In this document: in pieces, positions 1-4,770 of the stretch
Position numbering within the stretch: position 1 is the stretch's first letter
Layout: each line of letters starts with the position of its first letter
Source of the DNA: Microbacteriaceae bacterium
GTDB taxonomy: Bacteria; Actinomycetota; Actinomycetes; Actinomycetales; Microbacteriaceae
Reading direction: 5' to 3'
Length of the DNA: 13,624 bases
NCBI GenBank assembly: GCA_012511645.1
Contig: JAAZFP010000017.1
Location: 1-13,624, forward strand
Notes under the pieces: generated by a model
What the model was told of the DNA's origin: nothing
Databases searched by the model: none
What the model saw: only the letters and a program-made list of their open reading frames with translations
Made by a program: the position numbers and the translations under genes

Positions 1-41
1 GCTGAGTGCAGCAGCCACCATCTCAGAAGGAGATCATGCCC

Positions 42-755
42 ATGACGACCCCCCGCAAGCGCCGTGTATTGCTCAAGCTATCCGGTGAAGCGTTTGGTGG
101 TGGCACGCTTGGGGTGAACCCCGATGTGGTGAGCCAGATCGCGCAAGAGATCGCGGCAGCGCTGGCTGAGGCCGAGGTTGCAGTGGTCGTCGGTGGCGGC
201 AATTTCTTCCGAGGCGCTGAACTGTCGCAGCGGGGCATGGATCGGGCGCGTGCCGACTACATGGGCATGCTCGGCACGGTGATGAACGCGCTGGCACTGC
301 AGGACTTCCTCGAGCAGGCTGGGGTTGAGACTCGGGTGCAGTCTGCAATCACCATGACCCAGGTGGCGGAAACCTACATTCCTCTCCGTGCGATTCGTCA
401 CCTCGAAAAGGGCCGTGTCGTGATCTTTGGTGCTGGCGCTGGTCTGCCCTATTTTTCGACCGACACGGTCGCAGCGCAGCGAGCGCTCGAGATTCTGGCC
501 GATGAGGTGCTCGTTGCGAAAAATGGCGTCGACGGTGTCTACACCGCAGACCCACATAAAGACCCGAACGCAACGCTCATCGAAGACATCACCTACAACG
601 ACGCGCTCGTGCGCGGGCTGAAGGTGGTAGACAGCACTTCATTCAGTCTCTGCATGGACAACGGCATGCCAATGCGGGTGTTTGGCATGGAGCCCGCGGG
701 CAACGTGACCGCCGCGATTCAAGGTGCAAGCCTGGGCACGCTGGTGCACAGCTGA
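42..755 (+). CDS. pyrH: UMP kinase (uridylate kinase)
   Basis: Phosphorylates UMP to UDP with ATP in pyrimidine nucleotide synthesis; cytoplasmic, normally a hexamer of the amino-acid-kinase fold. The 237-residue product has the usual family length. Visible motifs are the N-terminal VLLKLSGEAFGG, the glycine-rich VVVGGGNFFRG, the UMP-site segment SAITMTQVAE, FGAGAGLPYFSTDT and the C-terminal GVDGVYTADPHKDP and MPMRVFGM. Three in-frame starts exist (GTG at 6, ATG at 36, ATG at 42). I chose 42 because the AGGAG at 28-32 lies 9 bases before it but only 3 before 36, and because actinobacterial PyrH proteins begin just before the KRRVLLKLSGE segment. It is followed after 50 bases by frr, the usual bacterial order. 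tsf would be expected upstream, outside the window. Identity is very sure; the start is less so. Confidence 0.96.
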   Translation: MTTPRKRRVLLKLSGEAFGGGTLGVNPDVVSQIAQEIAAALAEAEVAVVVGGGNFFRGAELSQRGMDRARADYMGMLGTVMNALALQDFLEQAGVETRVQSAITMTQVAETYIPLRAIRHLEKGRVVIFGAGAGLPYFSTDTVAAQRALEILADEVLVAKNGVDGVYTADPHKDPNATLIEDITYNDALVRGLKVVDSTSFSLCMDNGMPMRVFGMEPAGNVTAAIQGASLGTLVHS

Positions 756-773
756 TCTGCCCGAAGATAGACT
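745..773 (+). promoter_or_regulatory. Candidate internal promoter for frr
   Basis: The sequence TGCACA (745-750) lies 17 bases before TAGACT (768-773). This matches four of six bases of the -35 consensus and the actinobacterial TANNNT -10 pattern. Transcription would begin near 780, giving a leader of about 26 bases that contains the frr ribosome binding site AAGGAG at 795-800. The -35 overlaps the end of pyrH. Pattern match only; such matches occur by chance. Confidence 0.3.
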
Positions 774-805
774 TATTCCTGCGAACAACCACTGAAGGAG
801 CAACC

Positions 806-1360
806 GTGATCGACGAGATCTTTGCTGAGGCAAAAGAGCGCATGACCAAAGCGATTGAAGCCGCACGAGAGAGCTTTGCGACCGTGCGTACGGGTCGCGC
901 AAACCCCTCACTGCTTCAGAACGTGATGGTTGACTACTACGGTACGCCGACGCCACTGCCGCAGCTCGCCTCGGTGACAAACCAAGACGCTCGAAGCCTG
1001 CTCATCACTCCCTACGATAAGGGTGCGATGAAAGAGATTGAGCAGGCGATTCGCGACATGCCAAACCTGGGTGCGAACCCCAACAACGACGGCACCGTCA
1101 TTCGCGTGGCACTGCCCGAGCTCACCGAAGAGCGTCGTAAAGAGTTTGTGAAGATCGTCAAGAACCGCGCCGAAGACGCGCGTGTAGCGGTGCGTAACGT
1201 GCGCCGCCACACGAAAGATTCGCTCGATGCGCTGAAGAGCGAGGTCGGCGAAGACGAGGTGGCTCGGGCCGAAAAAGAGCTCGAAGCACTCACGAAGCAG
1301 TTCATTGACCAGATTGACGAGTCGATGAAGCTCAAAGAAGCTGAGCTGCTGGAGATCTGA
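806..1360 (+). CDS. frr: Ribosome recycling factor
   Basis: Releases ribosomes from mRNA after termination together with EF-G, splitting the subunits. The 184-residue protein matches the family length of about 185. Visible family features are the N-terminal helix that ends in RTGRANPSLL, the segment YYGTPTPLPQLASV, the ITPYDKGAMKEIEQAI stretch, LTEERRKEFVK, RVAVRNVRR and the long charged C-terminal helix ending in MKLKEAELLEI. The start is GTG, with AAGGAG (795-800) five bases upstream. The stop at 1358-1360 is two bases before the cdsA start, so the two genes are probably co-translated. Nothing unusual is seen. Confidence 0.97.
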   Translation: MIDEIFAEAKERMTKAIEAARESFATVRTGRANPSLLQNVMVDYYGTPTPLPQLASVTNQDARSLLITPYDKGAMKEIEQAIRDMPNLGANPNNDGTVIRVALPELTEERRKEFVKIVKNRAEDARVAVRNVRRHTKDSLDALKSEVGEDEVARAEKELEALTKQFIDQIDESMKLKEAELLEI

Positions 1361-1362
1361 CA

Positions 1363-2295
1363 GTGACGGGCCACGACCGGCGCGATGACTTGCGCGAGGA
1401 AATACGCGCGCAGTTTGACGGTGCGAAGGCTCAGTTTGAGGCCACCAGCGCGAAGCTGGAGAAACGCGCTGGAAGAAATCTCTTTCTCGCAATCGGCACA
1501 GGCCTCGTGTTTGCTGCACTCTTTCTGGTTGCGCTATTTGTCTCACCGTGGACATTCGCAATTCTCATCGCGGTGATCGTGACGATTGCGCTGCTCGAGC
1601 TTGCGTCAGCGTTTCGCGTTGCTGGTAGGCGTGTGCCACGAATCGGCGTTGCACTCGGCGGCATCATCATCGTTGCCGGAGCCGCATTTTTCGGTGCCGA
1701 GGGCGCCCTGCTTGGTCTTTTTGTTGCCTCGCTGATGCTGGTGGTGTGGCGCCTCATTGAGGGGCTCGTGCCAGCCTGGGAGACCCCGCCAAAGACCCTG
1801 ATTCGCGATGTATTCTCAGGCCTCTTCTCGCTCGTCTATGTGGCCTTTCTCGGATCGCTTGCGCTGCTGTTGTCCCATGGCGAACGGGGGGAGTGGTGGG
1901 TGTTTGCGCTCTTGCTGCTCACGGTGTCGGTCGACACCGGCGCATACGCGTCTGGGGTGACCCTGGGCAAACATAAGATGACACCGCGCATCAGCCCAAA
2001 TAAAACGTGGGAGGGTTTCGCTGGCGCGGCGGTTGCCGCAATGATTGCTGGCATCGCGATTTCGCTGCTTGCGCTGAACCAGCCCTGGTGGGTGGGTGTG
2101 ATTCTTGGCGTGGTGGTCCTGTTCACTGCGACCGGTGGTGACCTCGCTGAGTCGCTGATCAAACGCAATCTCGGAGTGAAAGACATGAGTACCTGGATTC
2201 CCGGTCATGGTGGGTTTCTTGACCGCTTAGATTCGCTCTTGCCCTCGGCTGTCGGAGTCTACGGTGTGGCGTTGAGCCTGGGGGTGTTTGCGTGA
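1363..2295 (+). CDS. cdsA: Phosphatidate cytidylyltransferase (CDP-diacylglycerol synthase)
   Basis: Integral membrane enzyme that converts phosphatidic acid and CTP to CDP-diacylglycerol, the precursor of the acidic phospholipids. The 310-residue product begins with about 35 charged, helical residues, followed by several hydrophobic segments (about 39-61, 63-82, 95-130, 150-170, 178-196, 219-258). The family signature is complete at residues 264-290: S-x-x-K-R-x-x-x-V-K-D followed by PGHGGFLDRLD. The conserved SPNKTWEG lies at 211-218. The start is GTG at 1363, two bases after the frr stop, with GGAG (1351-1354) inside the end of frr. The stop overlaps the next start by four bases (GTGA). 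The charged N-terminal extension is longer than in E. coli CdsA and could hold a cytoplasmic contact (inference). Confidence 0.95.
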   Translation: MTGHDRRDDLREEIRAQFDGAKAQFEATSAKLEKRAGRNLFLAIGTGLVFAALFLVALFVSPWTFAILIAVIVTIALLELASAFRVAGRRVPRIGVALGGIIIVAGAAFFGAEGALLGLFVASLMLVVWRLIEGLVPAWETPPKTLIRDVFSGLFSLVYVAFLGSLALLLSHGERGEWWVFALLLLTVSVDTGAYASGVTLGKHKMTPRISPNKTWEGFAGAAVAAMIAGIAISLLALNQPWWVGVILGVVVLFTATGGDLAESLIKRNLGVKDMSTWIPGHGGFLDRLDSLLPSAVGVYGVALSLGVFA

Positions 2296-2873
2296 GCCGC
2301 GCGAAAGGGCCCTCGCAGCGTGACGAGGGCGCGTTCCCTCGCGCTGGCCGTAGTGAGATTGGCTACCGCATCGACCGGGTCGAAGCATTTCTTGCTCGGG
2401 CTCGCGAAAGCTACGATCAGACCAATAGTGTCCGAGCCAGGGTGACCTCTGCCGAGATTCGGCGCACCGCGTTTCCCGTGGCTCGTCGCGGCTATTCGGC
2501 ACGATTCGTTGACGCTGCTATGGATCGTCTCGAAGAGGTGTTTTATGAGCGCGAGCGTCGTGATCGCATTCAGCAGATCGGTGAAGATGGCTGGTGGGCC
2601 GAGACCGGTCAACTATTGCGCGAGGTGCGCGGCAGAATTGAGCGCCCCCGCGGCAAACGATTCTCTCGCCGTGGTATCTTCGCGACCGGCTACCGGCGCT
2701 CACAGGTTGATGCGTTTCTCGATCGCGTGCTTGCGCTGTTTGCCGGCACCGAGGGGTTGACCACCTCAGATGTGCGCACAGTGGTGTTTCACTCAGAATG
2801 GCGGGGATACAACGAAGACGAGGTCGATGCACTGCTTGACGCGGTGATTGAACTCTTGCTCGCAACTCGGTAG
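2292..2873 (+). CDS. DivIVA-domain repeat protein
   Basis: A 193-residue soluble protein built from short DivIVA-type motifs of the form F-x(6-9)-GY-x(4)-V-D/E-x-F/L-L. They occur at residues 15-38 (FPR...GYRIDRVEAFL), 60-84 (FPV...GYSARFVDAAMDRL), 124-150 (FSR...GYRRSQVDAFL) and 165-188 (F...GYNEDEVDALLDAV). The protein is an internal duplication: residues 14-84 align with 123-189, including the spacer helices. Such actinobacterial DivIVA repeat proteins are known as a family, but their role is poorly defined. DivIVA itself marks curved membrane at poles and septa. The GTG start overlaps the cdsA stop, so translation is probably coupled; GGGGG at 2280-2284 may serve as ribosome binding site. 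The central stretch 86-120 is charged with a WW pair. A role in recruiting proteins to the pole is inference. Confidence 0.85.
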   Translation: MSRAKGPSQRDEGAFPRAGRSEIGYRIDRVEAFLARARESYDQTNSVRARVTSAEIRRTAFPVARRGYSARFVDAAMDRLEEVFYERERRDRIQQIGEDGWWAETGQLLREVRGRIERPRGKRFSRRGIFATGYRRSQVDAFLDRVLALFAGTEGLTTSDVRTVVFHSEWRGYNEDEVDALLDAVIELLLATR

Positions 2874-2910
2874 CTGAGTACTCTCGTTCGACGTACGCAG
2901 AAGTCTGAGA

Positions 2911-2926
2911 TAGAATCGTTACATTG
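2911..2926 (+). promoter_or_regulatory. Near-leaderless promoter of the transglycosylase-like gene
   Basis: TAGAAT (2911-2916) fits the actinobacterial TANNNT -10 box and ends nine bases before the GTG start at 2926. A transcript starting 7-10 bases after the box would carry 0-3 leader bases. No Shine-Dalgarno-like sequence precedes the GTG, which agrees with leaderless translation. A -35 element is not convincing; TTCGAC at 2887-2892 has 18-base spacing but matches poorly. Confidence 0.5.
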
Positions 2927-3513
2927 TGACTGTCACCGTAACTCCGAACCCTAGCCGCGCCCGAACGACTCGCATTCGAGCGACGCTCGCTGCGGCAGCA
3001 GTGGTGGCGCTCGGCGGGGCAGCAGTGGTGGCGCCCTTGACAGTGACCGATTCGGCGCTGGCTGACGAAGCGTTCTACGAGCGCATCTACCAAGAGTTTG
3101 TGCCGGCAGAGGTTGAGCCATTGGCGATTCCACTTGAGGCGGTGCAGGCGGAGGAGCTTCCTGCGCCCGAGCCAGAACCTGTTCCCGAGGCCTCAGCTGG
3201 TGCAGCCACCTTCGCGCCCCTGTTCTATTCGGGTGGTGGTTTCCCCGCCGAATGGATGGCAGCGGCAGGGATCCCAGAGAGTGACTGGGGTTATGTTGAC
3301 TTCATCGTCAGCAAGGAATCCGGGTGGAACCCCAACGCAGTGAACCGTTCATCGGGTGCCTCAGGTCTGGTGCAAGCGCTTCCCTGTGGCAAGGTTCCGG
3401 GTAACTGTTTTGACCCCGTCGATAACCTTCGTTGGGCGAATGGTTACGCTAATGGCCGTTACGGTAGCTGGGCTCAGGCTTACGACTTTTGGCTTACACG
3501 CCACTGGTGGTAA
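2926..3513 (+). CDS. Secreted lytic transglycosylase-like (lysozyme-fold) protein
   Basis: Predicted exported 195-residue protein. Residues 1-46 form a signal peptide: basic stretch RARTTRIR, hydrophobic core LAAAAVVALGGAAVVAPL, and a probable cleavage site after ALA (44-46). A Pro/Glu-rich linker (about 57-92) follows, then a C-terminal domain (about 103-195) like the transglycosylase fold of SLT and aggregation-promoting-factor proteins. The likely catalytic glutamate is E131 in SKESGWNPNAVN, followed by the typical SSGASGLVQALP and an aromatic-rich C-terminus ending WLTRHWW. C153 and C161 flank the PGN loop and could form a disulfide. It would cleave or remodel peptidoglycan outside the membrane. 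It has its own probable leaderless promoter and lies directly before the small CxxC protein. The exact substrate and any resuscitation-type role cannot be judged. Confidence 0.85.
   Translation: MTVTVTPNPSRARTTRIRATLAAAAVVALGGAAVVAPLTVTDSALADEAFYERIYQEFVPAEVEPLAIPLEAVQAEELPAPEPEPVPEASAGAATFAPLFYSGGGFPAEWMAAAGIPESDWGYVDFIVSKESGWNPNAVNRSSGASGLVQALPCGKVPGNCFDPVDNLRWANGYANGRYGSWAQAYDFWLTRHWW
2994..3034 (+). repeat. 17-bp direct repeat inside the signal peptide
   Basis: GGCAGCAGTGGTGGCGC occurs at 2994-3010 and again at 3018-3034, a 24-base period that keeps the reading frame. It encodes the repeated AAVVA core of the signal peptide (AAVVALGG then AAVVAPL). This looks like an in-frame 24-base duplication that lengthened the hydrophobic core. 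Confidence 0.85.
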
Positions 3514-3522
3514 GTGTCGGCC

Positions 3523-3813
3523 ATGGCTCGCCGACAAAATAAGTATCAACGAGCGGCCTCGCAGCCTCCGCGCGATGTGACCCGCCTCGCGCACGGCGGT
3601 GCACGCACAGAGGTGCGCGGTGGCCAAGAGTGGTTCGTGCGCGAGATCACCGCTGCCCGTGCCGAGAAAGCATACCGGTGCCCCTACTGTGAGGTGCCAA
3701 TCGAATCAGGGCAAGCGCATCTGGTGGTGTGGTCGGCGGAGCACCTGTTTGGTGACGAGGCCGCGGTTCGAGACCGTCGCCATGTGCACACGCACTGCTG
3801 GCGACTTCGTTAG
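3523..3813 (+). CDS. Small conserved CxxC/HxHxHC protein, probably zinc-binding
   Basis: A 96-residue protein with a basic N-terminus (MARRQNKYQR) and a C-terminal segment carrying CPYC (C53, C56) and DRRHVHTHCW (H87, H89, H91, C92). The spacing of two cysteines followed by His and Cys suggests a treble-clef or HNH-like zinc site. Similar short proteins are widespread in Actinobacteria and are often labelled ATP/GTP-binding, but I see no P-loop, so that label is unsupported here. The start is uncertain. A GTG at 3514 touches the upstream stop, and the ATG at 3523 gives an N-terminus like related proteins. The only Shine-Dalgarno-like sequence is GGTGG at 3506-3510. It probably shares a transcript with the transglycosylase-like gene. 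The function is unknown. Confidence 0.75.
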   Translation: MARRQNKYQRAASQPPRDVTRLAHGGARTEVRGGQEWFVREITAARAEKAYRCPYCEVPIESGQAHLVVWSAEHLFGDEAAVRDRRHVHTHCWRLR

Positions 3814-3927
3814 CTCATCGATGTGACGTACGCGGACTGACCGTGTGGCAGCCGGCTGCTTCGTGCATTGCCAGAGACCCCATTGTGCCAGCCCGGGACT
3901 GGGCTCATACTCGACCCGTGTGCGGGC
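3814..3927. other. Convergent intergenic region with a perfect palindrome and a weak hairpin
   Basis: This 114-base gap separates the end of the plus-strand small protein gene from the minus-strand end of rnhA. It holds a perfect 12-base palindrome GCAGCCGGCTGC at 3848-3859, and a five-pair hairpin AGCCC-gggact-GGGCT at 3890-3905. Either could act as a weak bidirectional terminator, but neither has a T-tract, so a factor-dependent end is as likely. Confidence 0.35.
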
Positions 3928-4455
3928 TCAGAACAGTGTGGGCGGCGCTGCGGCGCCCGGCTGCGGGGACAGCTCGGGGGAGTCGGCAGCGCCTGCGATA
4001 CCTGGGCCCTGGTTCGGGGCTCGGCCTGCCTGAAAAGCTTCGGCCGCGCCGCGGGCGCGAAGGTCGGCAGCCTCGTTCAGTGGGTGCCCGGCGTGACCCT
4101 TCACCCATTCGAAACGCACCTGCCGGTGCTGCAGCGCTTCGTCCAGTGCCTCGAGCAGCTCACGGTTGAGCACGGGCTTTCCGTCTGCCTTGCGCCAGCC
4201 GCGGCGCTTCCACCCTGGCATCCACTGTGTCACCGAATTAATCACATACTGGCTGTCACACAGCACCGTGAGCGGCTCGTCGGCGCGGTGCGCGGTGGCG
4301 TGTAGCAGGTCGAGCACTGCCATGAGCTCACCCTGATTGTTGGTGGCACGCGGCCACCCACCTGCCCGCCACTGGGCGTCATCAATCACCCAGGCCCAGC
4401 CAGCCGGACCCGGGTTGCCAAGTGCCGATCCGTCGGCAGCAGCGGTGATCGTCAT
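3928..4455 (-). CDS. rnhA: Ribonuclease HI
   Basis: Degrades the RNA strand of RNA-DNA hybrids, such as R-loops and primer remnants, using two metal ions. In the 175-residue protein the DEDD active site is intact: D8 in AADGSALGNPGPAG, E43 in NNQGELMA, D67 in CDSQY and D131 in NEAAD. The flexible-loop histidine is H121 in KGHAGHPLNEAAD. The catalytic domain ends near residue 140. The last 35 residues are Pro/Ala/Gly-rich and look disordered, without a second domain. The ATG at 4455 is 15 bases after the stop of the upstream coiled-coil frame. An AGGAG (complement of 4468-4472) lies 12 bases before it, which is long, and overlaps that upstream stop. It is probably co-transcribed with the coiled-coil gene. 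Confidence 0.95.
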   Translation of the reverse strand: MTITAAADGSALGNPGPAGWAWVIDDAQWRAGGWPRATNNQGELMAVLDLLHATAHRADEPLTVLCDSQYVINSVTQWMPGWKRRGWRKADGKPVLNRELLEALDEALQHRQVRFEWVKGHAGHPLNEAADLRARGAAEAFQAGRAPNQGPGIAGAADSPELSPQPGAAAPPTLF

Positions 4456-4470
4456 GCGGGTGTAATGCTC

Positions 4471-4770
4471 CTACTGCTGAGGTGAAGGTCGGTCGACGGT
4501 CTCGTCGGTCGACTGCTCGATGGTCACGTCCGTTGCCTGTTGCGTGGTCTGCTCGAGCTTCTGCGCGTTCGTGATCACCTGACCGAGGCTTTCGAAGTAT
4601 CGTGCAACTGCGACTCGTTCGACCTTGAGCTGCGTCATGCGATCTTCGGCCGCGGCGAGCACCTTTTGGGCTCGGTTTTCGGCCTCGGTAAACGTCGTGT
4701 GAGCGCGCTTCTCAGCCTCCTGCACGATCTCAGACGCCTTCAGCTCTGCGCTCAAGCGAACCTGCCGGGC
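4471..4770 (-). pseudogene. In-frame C-terminal remainder of the coiled-coil protein after a TAG
   Basis: Directly after the TAG at 4771-4773, the same reading frame stays open for 99 codons to a TAG at 4471-4473. It continues the composition of the upstream protein: ARQVRLSAELKASEIVQ, then Ala/Glu-rich helix and a Thr/Gln/Asp-rich tail ending RPSPQQ. No fresh gene start is convincing. The first possible start is a TTG at 4755 preceded by a weak GGCAGG, which could allow re-initiation to give a 94-residue product. The simplest reading is that this is the severed C-terminus of one 830-residue protein. It could be silent, re-initiated, or made by readthrough. Confidence 0.6.

Noticed and set aside
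6..41. PyrH start at GTG 6 or ATG 36
   Set aside because: The AGGAG at 28-32 lies inside the longer GTG version and is too close to ATG 36; ATG 42 has the best spacing.
3843..4305. Plus-strand open frames across rnhA
   Set aside because: They lie opposite an intact RNase HI with all DEDD residues and have no recognisable content of their own.
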